Source: Planctomycetia bacterium (GTDB lineage Bacteria > Planctomycetota > UBA1135 > UBA2386). Taken from it: 50,102 nucleotides of DNA. Numbering within the stretch: the stretch's first letter is position 1; every line of letters begins with the position of its first letter. Positions 17,419-26,419 of this stretch are shown piece by piece. The stretch is from NCBI GenBank assembly GCA_005776475.1, contig SXPB01000231.1, forward strand, positions 1 to 50,102, in the 5' to 3' direction. The notes below the pieces were generated by a model. The model was not told the origin of the DNA. It was given only the letters and a program-made list of their open reading frames with translations, and did not search any database. The position numbers and the translations under genes are program-made.

Positions 17419-17721
17419 ATGTTCCACTGCACCATCCTGTTCGCCTTGAAGCCCGGCATCGCCCTTGACCGCGTCCGGGAAGCTCGCGAAGCGCTGCAGG
17501 AACTCATCGAGCGCATGCCCGGGGTCGCCTATCTGAGCGTGCTGCACAACCTCGCGCCCGACCGCCAGGGCTTCAACCTGGCCCTGTATTCCGCGTTCGA
17601 GTCCCGCACCGCCAGCGAGATCTTCTTCCGCCATCCCGACTACCAACACGCCTGGAACGAACTGCTGGCGCCGCTGGTCGACCGCCACGTCGTCGCCCAG
17701 GGCGACGACCAGGCGCCGTGA
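17419..17721 (+). CDS. Dabb family protein (stress-responsive alpha/beta barrel)
   Basis: 100 aa from the ATG at 17419, visible in the ORF track only as the tail of a spurious 447-aa ORF. It follows the Dabb pattern: an initial strand FHCTILFALKPG, a helix REALQELIERMPGV, a strand FNLALYSAFES and a final FFRHPDYQHAWNELLAPLVDR. The 'HPxHxxxxxxxxP' end is here HPDYQHAWNELLAP. Family members are small dimeric cytoplasmic proteins, mostly without known enzymatic role. It lies 64 bp upstream of mdh on the same strand and may be cotranscribed with it. Confidence 0.8.
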   Translation: MFHCTILFALKPGIALDRVREAREALQELIERMPGVAYLSVLHNLAPDRQGFNLALYSAFESRTASEIFFRHPDYQHAWNELLAPLVDRHVVAQGDDQAP

Positions 17722-17785
17722 CGCCGATCGACGCGAACGCGCTGCGCGTGCTTGAAAGCGGCAGCCGTCCCGATGGAATGGCCGG

Positions 17786-18772
17786 ATGAGCAATGTGAAG
17801 CGTGTGGCGGTCACTGGCGCCGCCGGTCAGATCGGTTACTCCCTGCTGCCGCTGATCGCCAACGGCAGCATCTTCGGCCCCGGCCAAAAGGTCGCCCTGC
17901 AGCTCCTCGAAGTGACGCCGGTCCTCGGCGCGCTCAACGGCGTGCGCATGGAACTCGAGGACTGTGCCTTCCCGCTGCTGACCGAGATCGTCTGCAGCGA
18001 CGACCCGAAGGTCGCGTTCAAGAACGCCGACCTGTGCCTGCTCGTCGGCAGCAAGCCGCGTGGGCCGGGCCAGGAGCGCAAGGACCTGCTGCAGGACAAC
18101 GGCAAGATCTTCATCGGCCAGGGCCGCGCCATCGCCGAGGTCGCCGGGCCGGACGTGCGCGTCGTCGTGGTCGGCAACCCGTGCAACACGAACTGCCTGA
18201 TCGCGATGAAGAACGCCAAGGGCGTGCCGGCGAATCGCTTCTCGGCGATGACCCGTCTCGACCAGAACCGCGCCAAGTCGCAGCTCGCGCTGAAGGCGAA
18301 GAAGCACTGGAGCGAGGTCAAGAACGTCATCATCTGGGGCAACCACAGCAACACGCAGTACCCCGACTGGCACCACGCGACGATCGGCGGCCAGCCGGCG
18401 GCGAAGGTGATCGCCGACGATCCGTGGCTGCAGGGCGCCTTCATGAAGACGGTGCAGGAGCGCGGCAAGGCGATCATCGAGGCGCGCGGCAAGTCGTCGG
18501 CGCTGTCGGCGGCGCAGGCGGCGTGCGACCACGCGCGCAGCCTCTACACGGTGAACACCAAGGACGACAGCGTCGCCCTGTGCGTGATCAGCGACGGCAG
18601 CTACGGCACGCCCGAGGGCATCATCAGCGGCTTCCCGTGCACGACCGACGGCAAGGGCAACTGGCAGATCGTGCCGGGCCTCGCGATGAACGACTTCAGC
18701 AAGCAGAAGGCCGCGATCACCTGGAAGGAACTGACCGACGAGCGCGAGATGGTGAAGGACCTGCTCGGCTGA
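17786..18772 (+). CDS. mdh: malate dehydrogenase
   Basis: 328 aa, NAD-dependent interconversion of malate and oxaloacetate in the TCA cycle. It has [11 protein letters not shown] (nucleotide-binding loop) at the N-terminus, the mobile active-site loop [15 protein letters not shown] with both substrate-binding arginines, [17 protein letters not shown] with the catalytic Asp, and [11 protein letters not shown] with the catalytic His. The sequence belongs to the cytosolic-type group of malate dehydrogenases. The stop overlaps a 12-bp palindrome, GATCGGCCGATC, just before the next gene, which begins 13 bp later on the same strand. Confidence 0.96.
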   Translation: MSNVKRVAVTGAAGQIGYSLLPLIANGSIFGPGQKVALQLLEVTPVLGALNGVRMELEDCAFPLLTEIVCSDDPKVAFKNADLCLLVGSKPRGPGQERKDLLQDNGKIFIGQGRAIAEVAGPDVRVVVVGNPCNTNCLIAMKNAKGVPANRFSAMTRLDQNRAKSQLALKAKKHWSEVKNVIIWGNHSNTQYPDWHHATIGGQPAAKVIADDPWLQGAFMKTVQERGKAIIEARGKSSALSAAQAACDHARSLYTVNTKDDSVALCVISDGSYGTPEGIISGFPCTTDGKGNWQIVPGLAMNDFSKQKAAITWKELTDEREMVKDLLG

Positions 18773-18785
18773 TCGGCCGATCGAC

Positions 18786-19571
18786 GTGGACACAGCCGCC
18801 ATCCTGATCACGTTCGTCGCCGGCCTCGGCATGGGCGCGATCAACAACGTCGCCGGCGGCGCCGGGATCTTCGCGCTGTGGGCGTTCCAGTACGCCTGCG
18901 GCCTGCCGCTCGCGGTCGCCAACCCGTCGTCGCGACTCGGCGCCATCGGCGTCGGCCTGTTCGCGTGGCTCGGCTTCCTGCGCAACGGCGTGCGCCCACC
19001 GGCCCGCGTCTGGCGCCTCGCGCTGTACGCGATCCCCGGCGCGCTGGTCGGCAACCTGCTCGCCCTCAAAGCCAACGACCTGATGTTCCGCAGCTACCTG
19101 GCCGCCGTGCTGCTGCTGCTGCTCGCGCAGCAGTGGCGCCACGCAGCGAACGGTGGTGCCCGCCCGCCGCGCACGTCGCCGTGGCTCGGCCCGATCGGCT
19201 GCGCGCTGATCGGCCTGCACATGGGGTTCGCGCAGATCGGCACCGGCTTCGTGGCGACCCTGGTGTTGGTGACGACCTACGAACGCGACCTGCTCGCCGT
19301 CAACGCCGCGAAGGGCGTCGTAGTGATCACGTCGTCGGTGGCGAGCCTCATCGGCTTCGTGCTGGCGCCGCACGTGCTCGAGGGGCAGGCGCCGGTCCTG
19401 GCCTGGGGCCCGGCCGCATGCCTCCTGGCCGGCACCGCGATCGGCAGCTATTCCGCCAGCAAGTGGACGGTGGCGAAGGGTTCGGCGTCGGTGCGCCGCG
19501 TGGTCGTCGTCATCGCGATGCTGTCGCTGTTGGAGCAAGTGGCGCAGATCGGGCTGCTGTTGCGCCACTGA
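18786..19571 (+). CDS. TSUP (TauE/SafE) family membrane permease
   Basis: 261 aa with about seven to eight hydrophobic segments. The two half-repeats begin with AGLGMGAINNVAGGAGIFAL and GLHMGFAQIGTGFVATLVLV, the glycine-rich first helices typical of TauE/SafE/YfcA permeases. Such proteins export or import sulfur-containing anions or other small organic anions. The substrate cannot be inferred. The start is a GTG at 18786, 13 bp after mdh. The 3' end overlaps the convergent methyltransferase gene by 62 bp, a large overlap for this compact region. Confidence 0.85.
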   Translation: MDTAAILITFVAGLGMGAINNVAGGAGIFALWAFQYACGLPLAVANPSSRLGAIGVGLFAWLGFLRNGVRPPARVWRLALYAIPGALVGNLLALKANDLMFRSYLAAVLLLLLAQQWRHAANGGARPPRTSPWLGPIGCALIGLHMGFAQIGTGFVATLVLVTTYERDLLAVNAAKGVVVITSSVASLIGFVLAPHVLEGQAPVLAWGPAACLLAGTAIGSYSASKWTVAKGSASVRRVVVVIAMLSLLEQVAQIGLLLRH

Positions 19572-20484
19572 CGACCGGCGTCCGGCTCGGCAACACGATC
19601 GGCGACTCGACCCGCTGCCAGATGCGCAACACGCGGCGTGGATCGTAAGGACACGGCAACGCCAACAGCGGCCCGCCGGTCGTCTGCGCGCGGCGGAACG
19701 ATCCTTCCATCTGCCGGTCCCACCACGACAGCGGTCGCAGCGTGATGTGGCCATGGTGTTCGATCTCGGAGTGCACGACGTGCACGGCGAGGTGGCGCAC
19801 GCCGAGGCGCGCGAACTCGGCGACCATCGCCTGCACGCGATCTTCGGGCACGTGTTCGAACACGTCGATGCAGACCAGCGTGTCGAAGCCGTCCTCGCGC
19901 GCGAACGGAATCGCATTCATGCCACCGCGGCGCAGGAACGGCGCCACCTCCGGCAGCGCGATGCGCAGAAGGTCCGGGCAATGGTCGAACCCGTGGGCAT
20001 CGACGCCGCGCCGCCGCAGTTCCCGCACCAGGATGCCGGCGGCACAACCGGCATCGAGGACCTTCTTCGGCTGCAGGGTGCGCAACACCATGTCGGCGAT
20101 CGCAGCCTTGAACTCGAGTTCCATCGCGTTCGGCTCGGTCGCGGTGTAGCCAGAGCCTTCGTGGTAGGTCCCGGGATACAGCGCCGCCAACTGCTCGTCG
20201 GTCCAGTGCGCATAGCTGCCGGTGAAGAACGGCCGCAGGATCTCGCTGACCGCGCGCAGCGCCGCTTGCACCAACGGCGAGTTCGCGTCGCCCTGGTCGA
20301 GCGTGAAGCGCGGGCCGGTGCGGCGCCAATCGCATTCGATGCGTCCCGACAGCCCGAAGTGCGGGAAGCTGAAGTCGTAGAGGAACGTGTCGCCGTGCCA
20401 CAGCCCGCCGGACAGGTACATCGGGTGCACAGCCCCGGACGCTCCATCGCGAATGTCACAGACAAGCCGATAGCTCATGGCCAT
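19510..20484 (-). CDS. class I SAM-dependent methyltransferase
   Basis: 324 aa from the ATG at 20484 (MAMSYRLV). The GTG at 20532 in the ORF track is possible but adds a Cys-rich stretch of doubtful value. After an N-terminal region of ~120 residues comes the methyltransferase core: KVLDAGCAAGILVRELRRRG (motif I), GFDHCPDLLRIAL, FDTLVCIDVFEHVPED (motif II) and LAVHVVHSEIEHHGHITL. This resembles the UbiG/Methyltransf_23 type. The substrate is unknown. The last ~20 residues lie inside the region shared with the TSUP gene. It diverges from the SDR gene over about 80 bp. Confidence 0.85.
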   Translation of the reverse strand: MAMSYRLVCDIRDGASGAVHPMYLSGGLWHGDTFLYDFSFPHFGLSGRIECDWRRTGPRFTLDQGDANSPLVQAALRAVSEILRPFFTGSYAHWTDEQLAALYPGTYHEGSGYTATEPNAMELEFKAAIADMVLRTLQPKKVLDAGCAAGILVRELRRRGVDAHGFDHCPDLLRIALPEVAPFLRRGGMNAIPFAREDGFDTLVCIDVFEHVPEDRVQAMVAEFARLGVRHLAVHVVHSEIEHHGHITLRPLSWWDRQMEGSFRRAQTTGGPLLALPCPYDPRRVLRIWQRVESPIVLPSRTPVVSGATAARSAPLAPTATASR

Positions 20485-20561
20485 GCCATCGACGGTTCCG
20501 ATCCAAAGGCTGTAACAGGAGCCGCATCGCACGGTGGCCTGCTGCCCTCTATGGTGGCGCC

Positions 20562-21302
20562 ATGAACCGCCACGTCGTGATCACCGGCGCGAGTTCGGGC
20601 ATCGGCGCCGCCTGTGCCCACGCCTTCGCCAAAGCCGGCGACCGCCTTTCCCTAGGCGCCCGCCGCGAAGAGCGCCTGGCCGGCGTCGTCGCCACAGCGT
20701 TCCACCATCCGCTCGACGTCACCGCAGCGCGCAGCGTCGAACGCTTCCTCGCCGCCGCGATCGAACGGCACGGCCCGATCGACATCCTGGTCAACAATGC
20801 GGGGCTCGCGCGCGGCGTCGAGAAGATCGCCGAGGGCACCGGCGAGGCGTGGCGCGAGATGATCGAAACCAACGTGCTCGGCCTGCTCGAAGTGACGCGG
20901 CGCGTGCTGCCGCACATGGTGCAGAACAAGAACGGGCACGTCGTCGTGATCGGCTCGATCGCCGGCCACAAGGCCTACGTCGGCGGCGGCGTCTACTGCG
21001 CCAGCAAACGCGCGCTGCAACCGATCTGCGAAGCGATCCGGATGGAGACGCTCGGCACCGGCATCCGCGTCACCAGCGTCGATCCGGGCCTGTGCGAGAC
21101 CGAGTTCTCGGTGGTGCGTTTTCGCGGTGACGAGGAACGCGCCACGAAGGTCTACCAGGACACGCGCGCGCTGCGCGCCGAGGACGTCGCCGACTGCGTG
21201 CTGTTCGCCGTGGACCGCCCGGCCCACGTCAACCTCGACACGATCGTGGTGATGCCGACCGACCAGGCCAGCCCGCAGATGGTGCACCGCGGCGGACGCT
21301 GA
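20562..21302 (+). CDS. short-chain dehydrogenase/reductase, YdfG-like
   Basis: 246 aa, classical SDR. It has ITGASSGIGAACA at residues 7-19 (NADP-type cofactor loop, with basic ARREER after strand 2), NNAGLARG, the catalytic Ser in IGSIAGHKAY and YCASK. The sequence VRVTSVDPGLCETEF followed by RFRGDEERA is like YdfG/serine 3-dehydrogenase enzymes, which oxidise 3-hydroxy acids such as L-allo-threonine or serine or reduce malonic semialdehyde. The exact substrate is not certain. The ATG at 20562 is directly in front of the family's first strand. Confidence 0.88.
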   Translation: MNRHVVITGASSGIGAACAHAFAKAGDRLSLGARREERLAGVVATAFHHPLDVTAARSVERFLAAAIERHGPIDILVNNAGLARGVEKIAEGTGEAWREMIETNVLGLLEVTRRVLPHMVQNKNGHVVVIGSIAGHKAYVGGGVYCASKRALQPICEAIRMETLGTGIRVTSVDPGLCETEFSVVRFRGDEERATKVYQDTRALRAEDVADCVLFAVDRPAHVNLDTIVVMPTDQASPQMVHRGGR

Positions 21303-21321
21303 TCGGCACGGCGCGCGGCGA

Positions 21322-22575
21322 TCACTTCTTCGCGGCGGTGGCCGTCCACGCCGACGGCTTCGGCAACTGCGGCATGTGCATCGCCAACAACGCCAGCGCC
21401 GTGCCATAGCCGCCCGAGCAGTCGAACTGCCGATCGTTCCACGCACCATCGGCCTCGCGGCACTTCGCCAGCATGGCCCGCATCTTGCCGCGCAGCTTGT
21501 CGCGTTTGGCCGCGTCGGGAATCTGCTCGATCGCCTGCGCCGCGTAGACGTGACCGAACAGGAAGTAGTACGGCGCGATGCCGTACGGCTCGATGTGCGT
21601 CCCGGTCTGGCTCTTGCGCACGGCGAGGTCGTCCCAGTGCGCGAAGAACAGATCGACGGACCGCTCCAGCCGGCCCATGTCGCCGCGCCCCGCCAGCAGC
21701 AGCGTGGTCTCGCAAACGGCCGCGCGCGCCGCCGAGCTCGGCGTCTTGTCCATCATCGTCAGCTTGTCTTCGTCGACGTCGGCCTGGCTCGTTCCCGACG
21801 CGCCGTAGGCGTAGCCGCCCGGCTTCGCGCGCGAGCGTTCGAGCGCGTCGAGGGCCAGCGTCACGACCTCGTCGGGAACGGCATGGCCACGCGCCTTCGC
21901 GTGGAACAGGGCCTGCAACGCGGGCGCCGTCATGAACGTCGAGGCGCGGTTCTTCGGGCTGCGGTAGCCCTGCGGTCGCGAGTAGTTCCAACCGCCGCGC
22001 TCGGGGATCGCCGAAGCGACCAGCGTCTGCACCAGCCAGTTCACTTTGGTGTCGATCGTGGCGCCCTGGTCCTTCGGCGCCACGTTCGCGTCCTGCACGG
22101 CGAGCAGGAACTCCAGCGCGTAGATGTGGCCCCAGCCGCGCACATCGTAGTTCTTGATGAAGTCCTCCTGCATGCGCGGCGCTTCCAGCGTCGCCAGCAC
22201 GAACGCGAGTCCACGCTGCAGTGCTTCCTGCCGTTGGGTGTCCGTGCGAAAGCCCGGCGCCGCGAGCAGGCCGAGGCATGCGATCGAGGTGCCGCCGACG
22301 CGATACCCGACCGGCGACGGGTTCTGGTCCTCGCGGTAGACGCCGCGGTAGGGCCACTGGTCGTTGCCTTCCCCTTCCTGCAGCAGCAGCATCGCGTCGA
22401 TCGCTGCGCGGCTGGCCGCGGTGAGGTCGAGCGGCGCTGCATCGGGCACCGGGAACTCGGTGAACTTGCGCGGGGCCGGCTTCTTGGCCGGTTCGGCAGG
22501 CGCCTTCTTCGACGGTGTATCCTGAGCAGCCAACGCACACGCACAAGCCAGCGACACGAGCCACGAGATCCGCAT
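21322..22575 (-). CDS. secreted prenyltransferase/squalene-cyclase-like repeat protein
   Basis: 417 aa from the ATG at 22575. A clear GGAGG sits 4 nt upstream and fixes the start; the longer 630-aa ORF is not used. The signal peptide ends ALAAQ, followed by a Lys/Pro/Ala-rich linker. The rest is an alpha/alpha toroid of the prenyltransferase/squalene oxidase repeat type: AIDAMLLLQEGEGNDQWPY, GRGLAFVLATLEAP-like helices, PERGGWNYSRPQGYRSP and a final DCSGGYGTALALLAMHM. The DXDD cyclase motif is not seen, so it is probably not a true cyclase. Similar secreted repeats are common in Planctomycetota. Confidence 0.83.
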   Translation of the reverse strand: MRISWLVSLACACALAAQDTPSKKAPAEPAKKPAPRKFTEFPVPDAAPLDLTAASRAAIDAMLLLQEGEGNDQWPYRGVYREDQNPSPVGYRVGGTSIACLGLLAAPGFRTDTQRQEALQRGLAFVLATLEAPRMQEDFIKNYDVRGWGHIYALEFLLAVQDANVAPKDQGATIDTKVNWLVQTLVASAIPERGGWNYSRPQGYRSPKNRASTFMTAPALQALFHAKARGHAVPDEVVTLALDALERSRAKPGGYAYGASGTSQADVDEDKLTMMDKTPSSAARAAVCETTLLLAGRGDMGRLERSVDLFFAHWDDLAVRKSQTGTHIEPYGIAPYYFLFGHVYAAQAIEQIPDAAKRDKLRGKMRAMLAKCREADGAWNDRQFDCSGGYGTALALLAMHMPQLPKPSAWTATAAKK

Positions 22576-22695
22576 GAGTCCTCCGGGGAAGGCCGGCATC
22601 GGACGCGACCGCGCTGGCAGGCGCAAGCAGCACGCTGGTCGCAGGCATGTCTCCTCACCCTCGACCCACGCCTGCATCGCGCGTAGCTTCTGCGC

Positions 22696-23358
22696 ATGAA
22701 CGTGCGACTCGTGCTCGTTCCCGCCATCGCCCTGATCGCCGCGGGCATCGTCTGGTACTCGCAAACTGACGCCGTGCCGGCGGCGACGTGGCGCACCGGC
22801 ACCGGCGCCGACGTCAAACAGGGCCGCAACTGGGACGAACTCCCGGCCGAAACGAAGGTCCGCCTGTCGTTCCGCTGCGACTCCAGCCGCTACGTCTATG
22901 TGTTCAGCCACAGCCAGACCGACGGCACGCTGCTGCTGTTCCCGTCCCCCGAAGTGATGAGCGACCTGACGCAGCCGCTCGCCGCTGGCCACTCGGTGCT
23001 GCCCGGTGCCAGGGACGGCAACGAACTGGCGTGGACGACGCGCGCCGAAGTACTGCCGTCGACGACGTTCCTCGTGGTCGCTGCCAAGGAACGGGTGCCC
23101 GAACTCGAAGCGTTGCTGCCGAAGCTGCGGCGCTGGTCGAATCGCGCGCTGACTTCGGGGCTGATGGCGGTGACGGCCATCAAGGACGCCGAGGTCGTCT
23201 CCGGTCCGGGCCAACCGCTGCCCGACGCGCTGCTGCAGCGCGCCGCCGAGTTGTCGCTGCGCACCGACCTGGTCAACGGGCCGTTGACGCCCGACACCGC
23301 ACGCCCCGACACCTGGCTCGGCAGCTGGCGCATCAAGGAACTCGCGACGCCGAAGTGA
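22696..23358 (+). CDS. membrane-anchored DUF4384 domain protein
   Basis: 220 aa. An N-terminal hydrophobic helix (LVLVPAIALIAAGIVWY) should anchor it, leaving the rest outside the cytoplasm. The middle part VRLSFRCDSSRYVYVFSHSQTDGTLLLFPSP fits DUF4384, a beta-rich domain often attached to bacterial serine/threonine kinases or caspase-like proteins. Here it is free-standing. The C-terminal part (RVPELEALLPKLRRW) is helical and not recognised. It diverges from the prenyltransferase-like gene across 120 bp and converges on the SIS gene with a 9-bp gap. Confidence 0.8.
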   Translation: MNVRLVLVPAIALIAAGIVWYSQTDAVPAATWRTGTGADVKQGRNWDELPAETKVRLSFRCDSSRYVYVFSHSQTDGTLLLFPSPEVMSDLTQPLAAGHSVLPGARDGNELAWTTRAEVLPSTTFLVVAAKERVPELEALLPKLRRWSNRALTSGLMAVTAIKDAEVVSGPGQPLPDALLQRAAELSLRTDLVNGPLTPDTARPDTWLGSWRIKELATPK

Positions 23359-23367
23359 GCGACCGCG

Positions 23368-23940
23368 TCAGGCGAGTGCTTCTTCGACCGCGGCGCAGAC
23401 GATGTGCACGCAGACGAGGTGGCTCTCCTGGATGCGCGCCGTGTTGCCCGACGGCACCATCACCGCGACGTCGGCGAGATCGACGGCCGCCCCGCGCTTC
23501 TCGCCGCACAACACCGCCGTGCGCAAGCCCATCGCCCGCGCCTTCTGCAGCGCCGCGACGACGTTCTTGCTGCCGCCCGACGTCGTGATGCCGACCAGCA
23601 GGTCACCGCTGCGGCCCAGCGCTTCGACTTCGCGCGCGAACACGTGCTCGTAGCCGGCGTCGTTGCCGATCGCGGTCAGCGACGGCACCGAGTGGCCGAG
23701 CGCGATCGCCGCGTACCCCGGCCGCTGCTTCTGTTCGAACCAACCGACCAATTCGCCAGCGGCATGGGCCGCGTCGCACGAACTGCCGCCGTTGCCACAC
23801 AGCAGGATCTTGCCACCACCCCGCAGGGCCGTGATCGCCAGGTCGCAGAGCTTCTGGATCGAGGGGATGCAGCTTTGCAGCAGCCGCTGCTTCGTCGCGA
23901 TGCTGGCTTCAACCGTGGCGCGGATCTTCGCTTCGTTCAT
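23368..23940 (-). CDS. gmhA: SIS-domain phosphosugar isomerase, GmhA type
   Basis: 190 aa from the ATG at 23940. It contains the SIS fold with LLCGNGGSSCDAAHAAGELVGWF, ITTSGGSKNVVAALQKAR and a C-terminal ESHLVCVHIVCAAVEEAL helix, which fit GmhA. GmhA isomerises sedoheptulose-7-phosphate to heptose-7-phosphate for lipopolysaccharide heptose; DiaA is a related non-enzymatic homologue. The Glu in AGELVG and the His in the last helix correspond to the usual catalytic pair. The ORF-track start at 24099 runs into the neighbouring gene and is rejected. It is 46 bp downstream of the aminotransferase, so the two may be cotranscribed. Confidence 0.85.
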   Translation of the reverse strand: MNEAKIRATVEASIATKQRLLQSCIPSIQKLCDLAITALRGGGKILLCGNGGSSCDAAHAAGELVGWFEQKQRPGYAAIALGHSVPSLTAIGNDAGYEHVFAREVEALGRSGDLLVGITTSGGSKNVVAALQKARAMGLRTAVLCGEKRGAAVDLADVAVMVPSGNTARIQESHLVCVHIVCAAVEEALA

Positions 23941-23986
23941 GGTGGCGCGGCCACGATACGGCGGCGGCGACGTCGACGCGAGCAGC

Positions 23987-25138
23987 TCAGTCGTTGCCGG
24001 CTGCGGCGAGCGCCGCGCTGACGTCGGGCCGTTGCCCGGCCGCGCGCAAGGCGTCGCCGAACGCGGCCAACGCCCGCAGCACATTCTCGCGGCGCGCACC
24101 GTGGCCCATCAAACCGACGCGGAACACCTTGCCGGCCAGCGGGCCGAGGCCGCCGCCGACCTCGATGCCGTGGCGCTGGCGCAGGAAGGCGCGGAAGGCC
24201 TTGTCGTCGACGCCGTGCGCGTGCCGGATCGCCGTCAGCATCGGCGTCGCATCTTCGGCCTTGACCAGCGGCTCGAGGCCGAGCGGCTGCAGCCCCCGGC
24301 GCAGCGCCGCCGCCGCTTCGCGATGCCGCGCCGCGCGCGCCGGCATGCCTTCGGCAACAACTTCGTCGAGCGCCGCCGCGATCGCATAGAGCATCGTGAT
24401 CGGCGCCGTGTAGTGGTAGGCGCGGTCGGGGCCGAAGTAGCCGGTCAGCAGCCTGGTGTCGAAGTAGAACGGCACCGGCTCGGGGTTGCTGTGCGCCTTC
24501 GCCAGCGCACGCGGCGAGAACGTGACCGGCGACAAGCCCGGCGGCGCCGACAGGCATTTCTGGGTGCCGCTGAACGCCGCATCGACGCCGATGCGATCGA
24601 ACTCGAGTTCGATCCCACCGAGGCTCGTCACGCAATCCACGACGAACAGGGCGCCGGCCGCGCGCGCGCTGGCAGCGATCGGTTCGAGCCGGGTCAGCAC
24701 GCCGGTGCTGGTCTCGGCATGGACGACGCAACACAGGCGCGTGGGTCCCGCAGCAATCGCCGCCGTCATCGCCTCGAGCGCGAGCGGCTGGCCGAACTCG
24801 GCCGCCACCACCACCACGTCGCCGCCGCGCCGCCGCACCGCTTCCGCGAAGCGTTGGCCGAACACGCCGTGCACGCCGACGACGACACGATCGCCGCGCG
24901 CGACGAGGTTGGCGACGACCGCTTCCATGCCTGCCGTGCCGGTGCCGGCAATCGGCAACGTCAGTGCGTTCGTGGTTCCGAACAGCGAACGGAGCCGCGC
25001 CTGCACTTCGTCGAGCAGCGGCAGGAACGCCGGGTCGAGATGGCCGAGCTGCGGCATCGCCTGCGCCCGCTGCACTGCCGTGCTGGTCGGCGAGGGGCCG
25101 GGGCCGAGCAGCAGGACTTCGGGTGGGACGAACGGCAT
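23987..25138 (-). CDS. alanine-glyoxylate/serine-pyruvate aminotransferase family protein
   Basis: 383 aa, class V PLP-dependent aminotransferase. It begins LLLGPGPSPTSTAV, characteristic of the AGXT group, and has LPIAGTGTAGMEAVVANL, VVDCVTSLGGIELEFD and the PLP-lysine in FSGTQKCLSAPPG. FYFDTRLLTGYFG and KVFRVGLMGHGA complete the pattern. It would interconvert alanine or serine and glyoxylate or hydroxypyruvate. The ATG at 25138 sits directly before the conserved N-terminus; the 406-aa ORF start is upstream noise. It starts 14 bp after the small membrane protein on the same strand. Confidence 0.92.
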   Translation of the reverse strand: MPFVPPEVLLLGPGPSPTSTAVQRAQAMPQLGHLDPAFLPLLDEVQARLRSLFGTTNALTLPIAGTGTAGMEAVVANLVARGDRVVVGVHGVFGQRFAEAVRRRGGDVVVVAAEFGQPLALEAMTAAIAAGPTRLCCVVHAETSTGVLTRLEPIAASARAAGALFVVDCVTSLGGIELEFDRIGVDAAFSGTQKCLSAPPGLSPVTFSPRALAKAHSNPEPVPFYFDTRLLTGYFGPDRAYHYTAPITMLYAIAAALDEVVAEGMPARAARHREAAAALRRGLQPLGLEPLVKAEDATPMLTAIRHAHGVDDKAFRAFLRQRHGIEVGGGLGPLAGKVFRVGLMGHGARRENVLRALAAFGDALRAAGQRPDVSAALAAAGND

Positions 25139-25151
25139 GGACGAGCCGCGG

Positions 25152-25505
25152 TCAGAAGGGCTTCGGGTTCGCGAGCCCGAGGTAGGCAGCGCCAGTCGCC
25201 AACGCAAGCGCCAGCATCAGGGCGAGGAAGCGCGTCAGTACGCCGCGCTTCACCAACACCGGCAACGCCCCGAGCAACACCCAGCCGCCGATCTTGGCGA
25301 ACACCCACGGCTGCCATTCCATCGCCGGCACGCTCTTGTGCATCAAGCCCACACCGCAGACGAGCATGCCCAACAGGCCGATGCCGTGCATGGCCCCGAA
25401 CAGCTTGGGCGCCTTGCCGACTTCGTGTGCGAGCATGCCGCCAAGACCCAGGAACGTCACCAACAGCGAGACCACGTGCAGCAGTCGATAGAGCTCGGGC
25501 GTCAT
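25152..25505 (-). CDS. small four-helix membrane protein
   Basis: 117 aa from the ATG at 25505 (MTPELYRLLHVV); an alternative ATG lies at 25517. Four membrane helices are visible: LLHVVSLLVTFLGLGGML, GAMHGIGLLGMLVCGVGLM, WVFAKIGGWVLLGALPVLV and FLALMLALALATGAAYL. Three histidines sit in or near helices 1 and 2 (LHVV, AHEV, MHGI), which would allow heme or metal binding. This resembles SirB/cytochrome-like four-helix proteins only in outline, and I do not assign a family. It overlaps nothing but diverges tightly from the glycerophosphodiesterase (about 50 bp). Confidence 0.72.
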   Translation of the reverse strand: MTPELYRLLHVVSLLVTFLGLGGMLAHEVGKAPKLFGAMHGIGLLGMLVCGVGLMHKSVPAMEWQPWVFAKIGGWVLLGALPVLVKRGVLTRFLALMLALALATGAAYLGLANPKPF

Positions 25506-25557
25506 GCCGACGATCATGGCATGCTGCCAGCGCCGACGCACTTCCTCTCCGAGCCCG

Positions 25558-26376
25558 ATGCCCACCGACCACGCCGTCTTCGCCCGCCTGTCGAAGGACC
25601 TCGACCATGGCCCGCTCGTCGTCGCGCATCGCGGCGACAGCAGGAACCACCCCGAGAACACGCTCGCGGCGTTCCGGGCCGCAGCGGCGCTCGGCGTGCC
25701 GATGCAGGAGTTCGACGTGCAGGCCACGCGCGACGGTGCACTGGTGTGCCTGCACGATGCGGCGTTCGACCGCACCACCGACAGCGCTGCACGCATCGGC
25801 CCAGGTGCGCTGGTCGCCCACTGCACGCTGGCGGAGGCACAGGCGTTGGACGCCGGCAGCTGGTTCGACGCGGCGCACCGCGGCGAACGCGTGCCCACGC
25901 TTGCGAACGCCCTCCGCGTCATGCTGCCTGGCGGCGTGCCACTGATCGAACACAAGGGTGGCGATCCGGCCGCCTACGTCGAGTGCCTGCGGGGGCTCGG
26001 AGTCGCCACGGACTGCATCCTGCAGTCGTTCGACTGGGCCTTCGTGCGCCGCGCCCACGAACTCGCGCCCGAACTCGGTCTCGCGGTACTGGGCCCGACG
26101 CCGGCCTTCCCGCACCCGGTTGCCGCCGCACTCGCCAAGGCGATCGAATGCGGCGCTCGCATGCTGCACTGGCACGCCAAGGCGCTCGGGCGCGCCGATG
26201 TCGCTCGCATCCACGCCGCCGGCCTGCTCGTGTGCAGCTACACGACCGACGACGAACTGGGTTGGACCGGCGGCGCCGGGCTCGGCATCGATGCGATGTG
26301 CACCAACGATCCAGCCGGGATGTTGCGCGTGCGCGCCAGTGGCGTCTGGCGCCACCTGCGACCTGGCAATCCCTGA
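25558..26376 (+). CDS. glycerophosphodiester phosphodiesterase
   Basis: 272 aa from the ATG at 25558 (MPTDHAVF); the ORF-track start at 25504 overlaps the divergent gene and adds an unlikely N-terminus. The GDPD TIM barrel is clear: VAHRGDSRNHPENTLAAF (HRG..PENT), QEFDVQATRDGALVCLHD with the Glu/Asp metal ligands and the second catalytic His, then VPLIEHKGG and LQSFDW. It hydrolyses glycerophosphodiesters to glycerol-3-phosphate and an alcohol. The product could feed GlpD, although glpD is far away. There is no signal peptide, so it is cytoplasmic. Confidence 0.92.
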   Translation: MPTDHAVFARLSKDLDHGPLVVAHRGDSRNHPENTLAAFRAAAALGVPMQEFDVQATRDGALVCLHDAAFDRTTDSAARIGPGALVAHCTLAEAQALDAGSWFDAAHRGERVPTLANALRVMLPGGVPLIEHKGGDPAAYVECLRGLGVATDCILQSFDWAFVRRAHELAPELGLAVLGPTPAFPHPVAAALAKAIECGARMLHWHAKALGRADVARIHAAGLLVCSYTTDDELGWTGGAGLGIDAMCTNDPAGMLRVRASGVWRHLRPGNP

Positions 26377-26409
26377 TCGGCTCGCCGCGAGCAGCGGCCG
26401 AGCGATCAG
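26373..26409. terminator. inverted repeat between convergent genes, possible terminator
   Basis: CTGATCG at 26373-26379 pairs with CGATCAG at 26403-26409, with an inner GCTCG-CCG-CGAGC hairpin. It overlaps the stop of the phosphodiesterase gene and lies 11 bp before the stop of the convergent secreted-protein gene. There is no U tract, so if it terminates transcription it would need another factor. Confidence 0.35.
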
Positions 26410-26419
26410 GAGACGGCGA

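Noticed and set aside
18771-18782. GATCGGCCGATC palindrome after mdh as an operator or terminator
   Set aside because: Short palindromes of GATC/CG type occur often at this GC content; no T tract and only 13 bp between two genes probably cotranscribed.
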